A stretch of 64,000 nucleotides of DNA from Bdellovibrio sp. NC01 (GTDB lineage Bacteria; Bdellovibrionota; Bdellovibrionia; Bdellovibrionales; Bdellovibrionaceae). The translations under genes were made by a program, and so were the position numbers. Location: contig NZ_CP030034.1 in NCBI RefSeq assembly GCF_006874625.1, positions 744,001 to 808,000 on the forward strand. Reading direction: 5' to 3'. Below the pieces are notes generated by a model. The model ran no database searches. It saw only the letters and a list, made by a program, of their open reading frames with translations, and had not been told where the DNA came from. Shown here piece by piece: positions 9,488-17,434 of the stretch; position 1 is the first letter of the stretch; every line of letters starts with the position of its first letter.

Positions 9488-12174
9488 TATCTAGCACCTT
9501 TAGATTTTGTCGTCGCAGAAACAAGTTTCAATACAACAGTGCTGCGACCAGGAATCTGAATAGCAGATTGCGCTGGCATCAAGACGACTTGGGCTAAAGC
9601 AGGATCTACTTTAGCGTCTAACAATGGATGAAGCTGCCATGAATAACCCAGCACTTTATTCGAGAATAAACGCGGTTCACGAGAGCTATTAAACATAATC
9701 AATAAAGCTTCATTGCCTTGGTGAAGAGCCATCGCAATCAAACCCGGTTGCGGCGTCACTTCATCATCAATGAAAACTAATTTCGCCATGATTTCATCTA
9801 GCGAGTTCATTTTAAACAACGAACTGCTTTGGCGCACACGAATCAAGGCTTTGAAATAGCGATCCGTTTGTTGAATCAACTCTGGCGATACTTTCATTTC
9901 AGGCACAACCAAGCGCGGCTGCCAGAAGGACCAATCATCAAGATTTTTCCATGCTGGAGGTAAGCCTTCACCCCAGTGATTGTTTTGTTTGCTCCAATCA
10001 ACACGGTTGAAGAAGTCGCCAGAATCATAACTGTCTTGGTCGCCATTTTTTGAACGCAGCAATTCAGTTCCAGCTTCTACAAACGGAATGCCTTGGCTCA
10101 GCATCGGAATAGCCAACGCCAACTGCACCATACGTTGACGATCTTCAGAAGTCGTTAATGTTGGAGTACGACCACTTGTAAAGAACGGGGCTTTGGCTTG
10201 AACCGCATCCCATAACGAATAACCATCGTGAGCCGAAACGTAGTTAATCGTTTCAATCGGTGTCGCCGATGTGCCCACCGATGAAGAGCGGAAATAAAGA
10301 TCGCCACCGTGAATGACAGAGCCTAAGTGTTCACGGAAAGTGAAATCACGTAAGTTGCCAGCAAGACCGACTTTGATAACGTCGCCCAAGTGAAGCAATT
10401 TATCGCGTTGGCCATCAGCATCCGGAGGCGTGTTGCGATTCGCAGGTTCACGATTGAAATCGAAATACAAACCCGTCGCAAAGCCTTGATCCGATTTTTC
10501 AGTGGAGTTTGTTGTCCCACCACGAACAGCATCGCGCAGACGATCGTTGAAAAGACCAATGCCAGCGCCGAAAGAATTTGCAGCCGTCATCGCACTGCCA
10601 GGATCTTGGCCAAATAAGGAACCAAACGACCAACCTTCGCCGTAAATATAAATTTTAGAACCATCGATGCCGTCGTTTTGTTCCGTTAAAGAGCGAACTG
10701 CATCTTTAATTTTCAACATCGTTTGACGAGTATGGAAAGACATCAAATCAAAACGGAAAGAGTCGATCTTGTATGTACGTGCCCAGAACAAAACGCTATC
10801 GATCATCAGCTTTTCCATCATGCGATGTTCAGAAGCCGTGTCATTACAGCATGAAGACGTTTGCACATTACCTTCATCATCAAGACGGTAATAGTAAGAA
10901 GGCACGATCTTATCGAATACCGATTGCGGCAACAGACCGTTTTTGTAAGTGTGATTGAAAACGACGTCTTGAACGACGCGCAGGCCAGTTTGATTCAAAG
11001 ACTGCACCATGCTGCGCACTTCTTTAATGCGTGAAGAACCTTGTGGATCTACTGCATAGCTGCCGTCTGGCGCTAAGAAATGCACGGGATCGTAGCCCCA
11101 GTTAAAAGCATCTTGCGAACGAATCTGTCCCAAAGCACCTTGCACGTCTTGCAAGTTTGTACTTGGGAAGTTCACAGTCTCCCACGTATTTTTGTCTTCA
11201 TCGACAGAGCCAAAGTCATTGAATGGCATCAAATGCACGTGAGTTAAACCGGCTTCGCTTAAAGAACGAAGCTGAGTCATACCGTCGCTGTTTTCTTGAG
11301 TGAACGCCATGTAAGAGCCGCGATACATAAACGGCACCGTTTGGTCACCCGCACTGAAATCGCGAATGTGCAGTTCATAGATAACGATATCTTTGAAAGA
11401 ATTCAAAGCAGGCTTGCGCAAGTAATCCCAACCCGCAGGTTTTAAATCAGCAGCATTGACGTCAACGATTTGTGACTTCGATCCGTTTGTTGCAAGGCTA
11501 AAGCTGTAGGGATCAGTGACCAGTGACGTTTCAAGTTTATCCGTCGTCGGTTGGTACACAGTCACTTCATAAAGATAGAAATAATTTTGATATTGAGCAG
11601 GCAATGTCGCAGACCACACGCCATGATCTGTTGTCATATTGTAGATCTGCTCTGGAGAAGTGTTCGGTGTATTTCCATTACGGTAAACGAAAACACGCAC
11701 ACTCATCGCAGTCGGCGCCCACAACTTTAGTTGCCACTGTGAGCCTTGTGAACTGACGCCTAGGTCTTTGCCGTCATAGAAATATAAATCATCAAGCAGG
11801 CCCGCATACTGAATGGCTGTTGCATCCAAAAGCTGTTGATTGCTGTTGATCGTGTAGACTTTTAAAGGACGACGAATCAATTCGTTGATATCAGAAGCTT
11901 TGATGTTTGCTGTGCTTAAAAGCGCATAGTTATCATGGGCTTCAATCACTGGCAGAGAAAAATTCAGGGGATTATTTTTGAAAGCAACTTCGCTGTTCGC
12001 AAGCACGAAGTTCATGTTGTCAGCAACACGAAGTCCTTGCGAAAGCTTCACCAAAAGTTGACGTGAATTCAGCCACTGCGCACGCATCGGTCCCGCGAAA
12101 ACGGGCTTCGCGAAAACGAAAAGACTGATCAACATGAACGCGGCAAAACCGCGGCTACAACGCCTTTGAAGCAA
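9487..12174 (-). CDS. Exported pullulanase-type debranching enzyme (GH13)
   Basis: An 895-residue enzyme expected to split alpha-1,6 branches of glycogen or pullulan. After a signal peptide (ending near AKPVFAG) come an N-terminal carbohydrate-binding-like region (LKLWAPTAMSVRVFVY, CBM48 type), then the type I pullulanase motifs FNWGYDPVHF, VVQDVVFNHT, SFRFDLMSFH and IYGEGWSFG, and region IV YVSAHDGYSLWD. It is the first gene of the minus-strand operon, reading away from lamB. Export together with the amylase means branched glucan can be reduced to linear maltodextrin before uptake. Whether the enzyme stays periplasmic or is secreted further cannot be told. Confidence 0.92.
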   Translation of the reverse strand: MLQRRCSRGFAAFMLISLFVFAKPVFAGPMRAQWLNSRQLLVKLSQGLRVADNMNFVLANSEVAFKNNPLNFSLPVIEAHDNYALLSTANIKASDINELIRRPLKVYTINSNQQLLDATAIQYAGLLDDLYFYDGKDLGVSSQGSQWQLKLWAPTAMSVRVFVYRNGNTPNTSPEQIYNMTTDHGVWSATLPAQYQNYFYLYEVTVYQPTTDKLETSLVTDPYSFSLATNGSKSQIVDVNAADLKPAGWDYLRKPALNSFKDIVIYELHIRDFSAGDQTVPFMYRGSYMAFTQENSDGMTQLRSLSEAGLTHVHLMPFNDFGSVDEDKNTWETVNFPSTNLQDVQGALGQIRSQDAFNWGYDPVHFLAPDGSYAVDPQGSSRIKEVRSMVQSLNQTGLRVVQDVVFNHTYKNGLLPQSVFDKIVPSYYYRLDDEGNVQTSSCCNDTASEHRMMEKLMIDSVLFWARTYKIDSFRFDLMSFHTRQTMLKIKDAVRSLTEQNDGIDGSKIYIYGEGWSFGSLFGQDPGSAMTAANSFGAGIGLFNDRLRDAVRGGTTNSTEKSDQGFATGLYFDFNREPANRNTPPDADGQRDKLLHLGDVIKVGLAGNLRDFTFREHLGSVIHGGDLYFRSSSVGTSATPIETINYVSAHDGYSLWDAVQAKAPFFTSGRTPTLTTSEDRQRMVQLALAIPMLSQGIPFVEAGTELLRSKNGDQDSYDSGDFFNRVDWSKQNNHWGEGLPPAWKNLDDWSFWQPRLVVPEMKVSPELIQQTDRYFKALIRVRQSSSLFKMNSLDEIMAKLVFIDDEVTPQPGLIAMALHQGNEALLIMFNSSREPRLFSNKVLGYSWQLHPLLDAKVDPALAQVVLMPAQSAIQIPGRSTVVLKLVSATTKSKGAR

Positions 12175-12292
12175 AACACTTCCCCCACGAATTGAGTGTC
12201 TACTTTTATTCCATGAGCTAGTCAGCTCAATGCATAAGTGCTAGTCAGGGCGGGACTTTATGGGTAAGCCTCGTATTTTTCAAGGGACGAGA
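12175..12292. promoter_or_regulatory. Divergent control region between the pullulanase operon and lamB
   Basis: This 118-base space must hold both promoters. It has a direct repeat GCTAGTCAG at 12217-12225 and 12240-12248 (23 bases apart) and an overlapping inverted repeat GAGCT-AGTC-AGCTC at 12215-12228. On the minus strand a possible -35 TTGAGC (12230-12225) and -10 TAAAAG (12208-12203) are 16 bases apart, with the inverted repeat covering the -35 side. These are good operator candidates, but no regulator gene is nearby. Confidence 0.4.
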
Positions 12293-13603
12293 ATGAAAAG
12301 AATTATTTGGGCGCTATTATTTGTATTCTTAGGTGAACAATCTTTCGCATTAAATGCTGATTTTTTAGGCTATCTACGTGGTGGAACGGGCTTGAATCTT
12401 CAAGGTGGTTCTAAGGAGTGTTTCTATAACAACGGATTACCGGGTAATTTCCTACGTTTAGGGAATGAGTGTGATTTCTATACTGAACTTGCCTTGGTTT
12501 TTAATCACAAAACTGCGACCGCGGACGACCCAACATTTTTTAAGACGCAACTGCGCTTTGCTTACAGCTCTAAAGGTTTGCGTCAATGGGAATCCACGGT
12601 TGTTCCGGTAAATTCTAGCAACAACACAGTGAAAGTCCCTCAATCAGAAATTGAAGCTTTCGTAAAGGCCGGCGGTTTTTCTGAAGTCCCTGGCGAGTTC
12701 TGGGTCGGTAAAAGATTTTATCGTGACGTCGATTTGCACATCTTCGATTGGTACTACTACGCCGACATGAGTGGTGTTGGTGCGGGTATCGAAGCGTTGT
12801 CTGTGGGCCCAGGTCAGTTGGCGATTGCGCACATGATTCAAGCGAATGAAGACTTCAATACAACGTCAGTAGGTCGTCCGGCATTGAATGCGATTGATTT
12901 GCGTTACACATCTTTGAAAGTTGCTGACGATGCAAAATTAAATTTCTGGGGCGTATATGCATGGGCACCAGGAAGTTCTGATGGTTCGACAGAGTACGTT
13001 CCAACAAATGGTTACGTTCTTGCGACACGTTTGGATTCAGTCGCATACACTGGTCACAGCAATACAACTTTGATGTTCGGCCAAGGTGCGATGAAAGATT
13101 TCAACATCTACGGAAGTAGCGCAGTGAATTCTAACGACACTTCACAAAATCACGCATGGAACGTGCGCTTTGTTGAAGACTGGAGTCGTGATGTCACTGA
13201 TTCTTGGGCTTTCATGTTCGGTTTGGCTGCGAATTACGGTAGCAACGGCAAAGATCAATACGATATCGTTCAATGGCAAGAGATCGGCATTCGTCCGATT
13301 TATTTTGTCTCTGACAGATTTCAGTGGGTTTTTGAAACGGGTTACTCGCACATCAAAGATGAATCGGAAACTTTGTCGAACGGTCAACTGGCGGGTGATC
13401 GTGAACTTGCACGTGTGACAGTGGCTCCGCAGTTATCCATGAGCAAAAGTATTTGGGGTCGTCCTGTGCTTCGCGCCTACATGTCGTACTCGTTCTGGAA
13501 TAGCGCAAATGAGGACGTGAAATATATCGGAGCGAACGCGCCAACGTTTGCAAACAAATCATCAGGAATGACATTTGGCTACCAATTCGAAGCCTGGTTT
13601 TAA
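12293..13603 (+). CDS. lamB: Maltoporin (LamB family)
   Basis: An outer-membrane sugar channel of about 436 residues. The mature N-terminus shows the maltoporin pattern: FLGYLRGGTGLNLQGG, then a cysteine-bearing stretch and FLRLGNECDFYTELAL, closely like RLGNE...YxEL of other LamB proteins; the protein ends in an aromatic residue (EAWF) as barrels do. An in-frame ATG at 12260 exists, but the ATG at 12293 gives a proper signal peptide (MKRIIWALLFVF...SFA) and has GGGACGAG before it, so it is preferred. Divergent from the maltodextrin operon. A palindromic repeat begins inside its stop codon. Confidence 0.9.
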   Translation: MKRIIWALLFVFLGEQSFALNADFLGYLRGGTGLNLQGGSKECFYNNGLPGNFLRLGNECDFYTELALVFNHKTATADDPTFFKTQLRFAYSSKGLRQWESTVVPVNSSNNTVKVPQSEIEAFVKAGGFSEVPGEFWVGKRFYRDVDLHIFDWYYYADMSGVGAGIEALSVGPGQLAIAHMIQANEDFNTTSVGRPALNAIDLRYTSLKVADDAKLNFWGVYAWAPGSSDGSTEYVPTNGYVLATRLDSVAYTGHSNTTLMFGQGAMKDFNIYGSSAVNSNDTSQNHAWNVRFVEDWSRDVTDSWAFMFGLAANYGSNGKDQYDIVQWQEIGIRPIYFVSDRFQWVFETGYSHIKDESETLSNGQLAGDRELARVTVAPQLSMSKSIWGRPVLRAYMSYSFWNSANEDVKYIGANAPTFANKSSGMTFGYQFEAWF

Positions 13604-13707
13604 ACTTGCGATACGTGACCGCCTCCTGCGTTGCTTCGTCGTCGGCGTACATTTCGTACGCCTTCCTCCTTGCGCCTTGGATTCGATCACGTCTCACAAG
13701 TTTAAAA
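13598..13707. repeat. Palindromic repeat element, copy 1 (after lamB)
   Basis: Outer arms TTTTAAACTTG (13598-13608) and CAAGTTTAAAA (13697-13707) pair perfectly and overlap the lamB stop codon; inner arms ACGTGA (13613-13618) and TCACGT (13687-13692) also pair; the core is GGCGTAC-ATTTC-GTACGCC (13644-13662). The core and its flanks (CGTTGCT..CGTCG and CTCCTTGCGCC) are shared with the element after polA, while the arms differ. The rest of the space to dgcB shows only a small inverted repeat GCTAG/CTAGC (13816-13833). Confidence 0.75.
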
Positions 13708-13894
13708 TTTGTGAGTACAAATGTTTTATATTGGGAATTACTTACTATCTGTTGATCAACTGAACATCTAAATATGAACTAATAGAGTCAGGACTTAGGT
13801 CTTATCTCGCTCGTAGCTAGGCGTGAGACTAGCGGGATCATTTTTGCGATCTGAGCGATTGTCATTCAGCGCATGAAGCCTCATAATTTTTTCT

Positions 13895-14830
13895 ATGGCT
13901 CACAACGATGATTCTTCCAATGATAACTTAGAAAAAACCAGTATTGTCGCGAGTGACACTTTCAAGGGTCGCTTGCGTGAAGCGGACGATGTTCCGCCCG
14001 CTGTTCTTGTGTTGATTGGACCTCCGGGTTACGTGGGGAAACAATATCCAATTACTGCGAACGATATCGTGATTGGTCGTTCCGTAGAAAGCCAAGTTTA
14101 CATCGACGATAAAAGTTTAAGTCGTTCGCATGCGAAGTTCGCCGTGAATAGCGGTGAAGTTTCGATCATCGATTTGGGCTCGACAAATAAAACAATCGTG
14201 AATGGTCAGGCTTTGCCACCTTTAGCGTCGTGTTTGTTGAAAAATAACGATCAAATCAAAACGGGTAACGTGATTTTCAAATTCCTTGAAAAAGGAAGTT
14301 TGGAAGCGATCACGAACCAAGCGATGTATGAAAAGTCTCAGAAGGATGCTTTGACGGGTGCACATTCAAAAGGTGCATTGATCGAAAAAGGCCCTGAAGC
14401 TATGAAGCGTTCAGAAGTTCTGAACGAACCATTAAGCCTTGTGACTTTCGATATCGACCATTTCAAAAAAATCAACGATACCTATGGTCACCCAGGTGGC
14501 GACTACGTTCTGAAAGAACTGTGCCGTATCGTGATCACAAAATTGATCCGCGCAAATGACTTCTTTGCTCGTTATGGCGGTGAAGAGTTCGTTCTGCTTC
14601 TTTCCGGTTCAAACGCAAAAATAGCCGGTGAAGTGGGTGAGCGTATTCGTCACACTATCGAAACCAGCGAATTTGTATTCGAAGGAAAAAAGGTGTCTGT
14701 CACTATTTCAGTAGGTGTTGCAACGAAGAACGCCACTGAAACAGAATGGACTCAACTGTACGAACGCGCCGACAAAGCCTTGTATCAATCAAAACAAGGC
14801 GGCCGTAATAAAGTCACCATCGCCCCTTAG
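13895..14830 (+). CDS. dgcB: FHA-GGDEF diguanylate cyclase, DgcB type
   Basis: Makes cyclic di-GMP from two GTP. The 311-residue protein has a roughly 40-residue N-terminal tail with several Thr/Ser, an FHA phosphothreonine-binding domain at about 45-135 (IVIGRSVES, SLSRSHAKF, DLGSTNKT), and a GGDEF domain at about 150-311 with active-site GGEEF and an RxxD inhibitory site five residues before it (RAND). In B. bacteriovorus a cyclase of this architecture (DgcB, Bd0742) is needed for prey invasion; I assign the name from domain order and the nearby ECF sigma factor. Phosphorylated tail residues may bind the FHA domain. No good ribosome-binding site is seen before this ATG. Confidence 0.9.
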   Translation: MAHNDDSSNDNLEKTSIVASDTFKGRLREADDVPPAVLVLIGPPGYVGKQYPITANDIVIGRSVESQVYIDDKSLSRSHAKFAVNSGEVSIIDLGSTNKTIVNGQALPPLASCLLKNNDQIKTGNVIFKFLEKGSLEAITNQAMYEKSQKDALTGAHSKGALIEKGPEAMKRSEVLNEPLSLVTFDIDHFKKINDTYGHPGGDYVLKELCRIVITKLIRANDFFARYGGEEFVLLLSGSNAKIAGEVGERIRHTIETSEFVFEGKKVSVTISVGVATKNATETEWTQLYERADKALYQSKQGGRNKVTIAP

Positions 14831-14841
14831 TCTTTAGGGGC
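14822..14841. terminator. Hairpin spanning two convergent stop codons
   Basis: GCCCCT (14822-14827) pairs with AGGGGC (14836-14841). The stem overlaps the dgcB stop and the stop of the convergent small gene, so it may end transcription from both sides. There is no long T-run, so it is only a candidate terminator. Confidence 0.4.
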
Positions 14842-15136
14842 ACGCACCTGAAATAGTTGGATAAGATTCACACGAACTGCGAGCTGGCTGCATGCAAGCT
14901 TGCAGACATACTTGCGAGTTTGCAAAATAGGCGTCTTCAAGTTTGCGGGCCGCTTCCTGAGCCTGTGCATATTGTGAAGGATTTGCTCCCGCTGTGCGAG
15001 CGCAAACGTCTATCATGGCTTGGTAGCTACTTAATACGCTATTCATCGAGTTAAGAATATTAGCGCAAGGATCTGCATAGGACGTTGAGGCAAATGTTAA
15101 GACAGTCAATGCGCTAGCAAACATTATTTTTGTCAT
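14834..15136 (-). CDS. Small exported cysteine-rich protein, unknown function
   Basis: A 100-residue protein with a clear signal peptide (MTKIMFASALTV...SYA). The mature part of about 80 residues has six cysteines, enough for three disulfides, and is otherwise polar and probably helical. AAAGGAG precedes the ATG, supporting the start. I recognise no family. It is convergent with dgcB with 3 bases between the stops. Confidence 0.75.
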   Translation of the reverse strand: MTKIMFASALTVLTFASTSYADPCANILNSMNSVLSSYQAMIDVCARTAGANPSQYAQAQEAARKLEDAYFANSQVCLQACMQPARSSCESYPTISGACP

Positions 15137-15308
15137 AGAAGACTCCTTTGAGGCGCACCCTATGTTCTGGCTTCCAGGACGGCTATAAGTTTTCTTGATT
15201 TGTAGCTTTTCCTCATCATTAAGTGGTTGTAGCTAAATTTGCGCTCAGTTGCATAAAGACTTTCTTTTTCTCTAAAAATTTTATGAACTGTACATTCAGG
15301 AGGTAGAA

Positions 15309-15749
15309 ATGCCGGTAGTGAATGTACAGTTAGTTTTTCCTATGATTGCGTTGGTTTTTCTGACGATCATCGTTTTAGTTGTGACTTTTCGTCGTCGAGT
15401 AGCGGCAGTGAAGACGGGAAAAATTCCAATTACTCACTTTAAAACATACACAGAGGGCGAACCGCCTGCGGATATAGTTCAGGCCGCTCGTCATTATGCG
15501 AACTTGTTTGAAGCACCGGTGTTGTTTTATGTCGCGTGCCTTGTTGGTATGGTTTTGCCTGTTCAAGGAATTGCGTTTGTGGTTTTGGCGTGGCTTTTTG
15601 TGATCGTACGTGCCATTCATGCCGTGATTCATATGGGTCAGAATAAATTGTTCTATCGTATGCGAGCATTTTTCACGGGTATCGTGATTTTAGCGATCAT
15701 GTGGATTATGATTCTTGTGAAAGCGATTCAGATTTCGTCCATCGCTTAA
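15309..15749 (+). CDS. MAPEG-family membrane protein
   Basis: A 146-residue integral membrane protein with four predicted helices. The segment NLFEAPVLFYVACL followed by VRAIHAVIHMG...YRMRAF matches the MAPEG pattern (membrane-associated eicosanoid/glutathione metabolism proteins). Bacterial members are mostly uncharacterised; a glutathione-linked role is only family-based. AGGAGG lies just before the ATG. It stands between dgcB and the exported peptidase group without obvious coupling to either. Confidence 0.8.
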   Translation: MPVVNVQLVFPMIALVFLTIIVLVVTFRRRVAAVKTGKIPITHFKTYTEGEPPADIVQAARHYANLFEAPVLFYVACLVGMVLPVQGIAFVVLAWLFVIVRAIHAVIHMGQNKLFYRMRAFFTGIVILAIMWIMILVKAIQISSIA

Positions 15750-15813
15750 TTTTTTCTAGAGATCTTCACCTAGGTCCGTTGTCGAAAGCCAACGGCCTAG
15801 CGACAATAATGGA

Positions 15814-16965
15814 ATGACTGGTACGTCCCTTCACTTCGCCATTTCCATTCTTCTTTTTTGCTCTGCTGGCCACGCACAGACTGCGGGCGGTAGAAAAAAA
15901 GTGACCTTCAATCCACCCGCAAAAACGCAGCCGGCAGCAAAAGCTGATGGCGGGAATTTAAATGCTGATTGCGGCGACATGGATTTGAATCAAGGTGCAA
16001 ATTCACCGTTCAATAAAATTCCAGTTTACGATCAAGATGGCACTGGGATTTGTTATGCTTATACGACAGCACAAATGACAGATTACTATCGCTTCAAAAA
16101 AGGCGATACCTCTTATGATTTAACGAATCCTGTCTATGCGGCTTACGACACTTATGGAACTAAGAATCCATTTAAGGCCAACTCTCTTTACGCAGGTGTT
16201 GCGACCGATGTGAACGATGCGATTCGCGCAAAAGGCGTGTGTAGCGATAAAGAAGTGAAAGCGCGTCTTGCTGAATATATGAAAGTCAGTGGCGGTTCCG
16301 AAGCTGAAGTTTTGCATTTCCTTGAAACTGTTTATCAAAATTTGAATCCTAAAAGCAACAAAACCGATTGGACAAAAGTTTCAAGTGTCATGACTTCAAC
16401 AACCGGAGTGTCGTGCAAGCAGCAAGAGCAACTTAAAAGTGTTGCTCTGAAAAGGAATGTCATGGGCGCTTCAGCTCCAGCGGTTTTGCAAAACCTGTTT
16501 AAGAATTGCAAAACTCATCCGGTGAAAGTTCCAGACATTGAAGTTTTTCAATTCGGATCTGACGTGAACATGAAGCGTGCGATGGATAAGGGTTTGAATC
16601 AAACCATGCCAGCGCAGCTTATGGTCTGCGCGAATCTTTTTACAGATAAATCTTATAAAGGCGTCGTCAAGAAGTCTCAGAATTCGCAGCGTGATGCAAT
16701 GGATGGCACACGTCCAGACTGCGAAGCGCATTCGATCTTAGTGACGGGTCGCAAGAGCATCAATGGGCAATGCAGTTATCTTGTGCGCAATTCTTGGGGC
16801 ACGAATTGGAAACCCAAAGGTGCCAAAGCCTGTGCGTGCCGAACGTGGTCAGGTCAGTACAAACAGATCTGCTCGAATCCTGATGAAGTCGACGAGTACG
16901 TCGGCTGCTGGTACGGCGCCAGTGAGTTAACTGCTAATACGGGGAGTGTCGGTGTCTTCAAATAA
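15814..16965 (+). CDS. Exported papain-like (C1-type) cysteine peptidase
   Basis: A 383-residue protein with an N-terminal signal peptide (to about residue 21) and a papain-type catalytic layout: oxyanion Gln74 and nucleophile Cys80 in VYDQDGTGICYAYT, His306 in CEAHSILVTG and Asn326 in LVRNSWGTNW. The Cys motif departs from the classical QGxCGSCW but the order and spacing fit. About ten further cysteines suggest disulfides outside the cytoplasm. The 3' end overlaps the next gene by 20 bases. A role in breaking down prey protein is inference from the predatory setting. Confidence 0.82.
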   Translation: MTGTSLHFAISILLFCSAGHAQTAGGRKKVTFNPPAKTQPAAKADGGNLNADCGDMDLNQGANSPFNKIPVYDQDGTGICYAYTTAQMTDYYRFKKGDTSYDLTNPVYAAYDTYGTKNPFKANSLYAGVATDVNDAIRAKGVCSDKEVKARLAEYMKVSGGSEAEVLHFLETVYQNLNPKSNKTDWTKVSSVMTSTTGVSCKQQEQLKSVALKRNVMGASAPAVLQNLFKNCKTHPVKVPDIEVFQFGSDVNMKRAMDKGLNQTMPAQLMVCANLFTDKSYKGVVKKSQNSQRDAMDGTRPDCEAHSILVTGRKSINGQCSYLVRNSWGTNWKPKGAKACACRTWSGQYKQICSNPDEVDEYVGCWYGASELTANTGSVGVFK

Positions 16966-17341
16966 AATACTTTTTTTAGTCATCACATTTGCTTCCTTGG
17001 CGGCTGGGGCCACTTGTCGTCCTGCGACTTGGACTGCGAACGAAAAAGATTTTACGGTTTGTTACGATATGAAAACAGACGCGTTGCTTTCTGAATCTTG
17101 TATTAACGGTTCGTGTGATGCGCGTACGTTTTTAGATAAAGTGCGCGGCGTGAAATTACCTTCAGAAGGAGTGAATCCTCATAATCCAGGAAGCAAATAC
17201 TGCAGATGGGTGCAGGGTACTGTGGTCATCGCACGCAATGCACGCGGCTCGCAAACGGCCTTCTGCCAAGGATCTGATGGAACGCTCGTGGATCTTGCAG
17301 GGCTTGCGGAATATGCGGACGACTCTGAAGAACAAAAATAA
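16946..17341 (+). CDS. Small exported protein overlapping the C1 peptidase gene
   Basis: A 131-residue protein starting at GTG 16946 (a second GTG at 16952 is possible) inside the end of the peptidase gene, so the two are probably translated together. It has a signal peptide (ILFLVITFASLAAGA) and six mature cysteines, ending in an acidic tail. No known family is evident. Its tight link to an exported cysteine peptidase makes an inhibitor, chaperone or partner role possible, but nothing in the sequence proves it. Confidence 0.75.
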   Translation: MSVSSNKILFLVITFASLAAGATCRPATWTANEKDFTVCYDMKTDALLSESCINGSCDARTFLDKVRGVKLPSEGVNPHNPGSKYCRWVQGTVVIARNARGSQTAFCQGSDGTLVDLAGLAEYADDSEEQK

Positions 17342-17361
17342 TTAACTAAGATTTCAAACTC

Positions 17362-17392
17362 ATAACAAGCCAAAATTTCTTCGGCTTGTTAT
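17362..17392 (+). terminator. Hairpin after the peptidase gene pair
   Basis: Perfect 10-base stem ATAACAAGCC (17362-17371) and GGCTTGTTAT (17383-17392). Only a short T-rich stretch follows, so termination is likely but not certain. Confidence 0.6.
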
Positions 17393-17434
17393 TCCTGCCT
17401 TCGTTCAAATAACAACCTAACGAACGAGGGCTTC

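Noticed and set aside
13353-13697. A 114-residue minus-strand frame across the end of lamB and the repeat
   Set aside because: It overlaps lamB in antisense and its N-terminus is translated from the palindromic repeat; no family resemblance.
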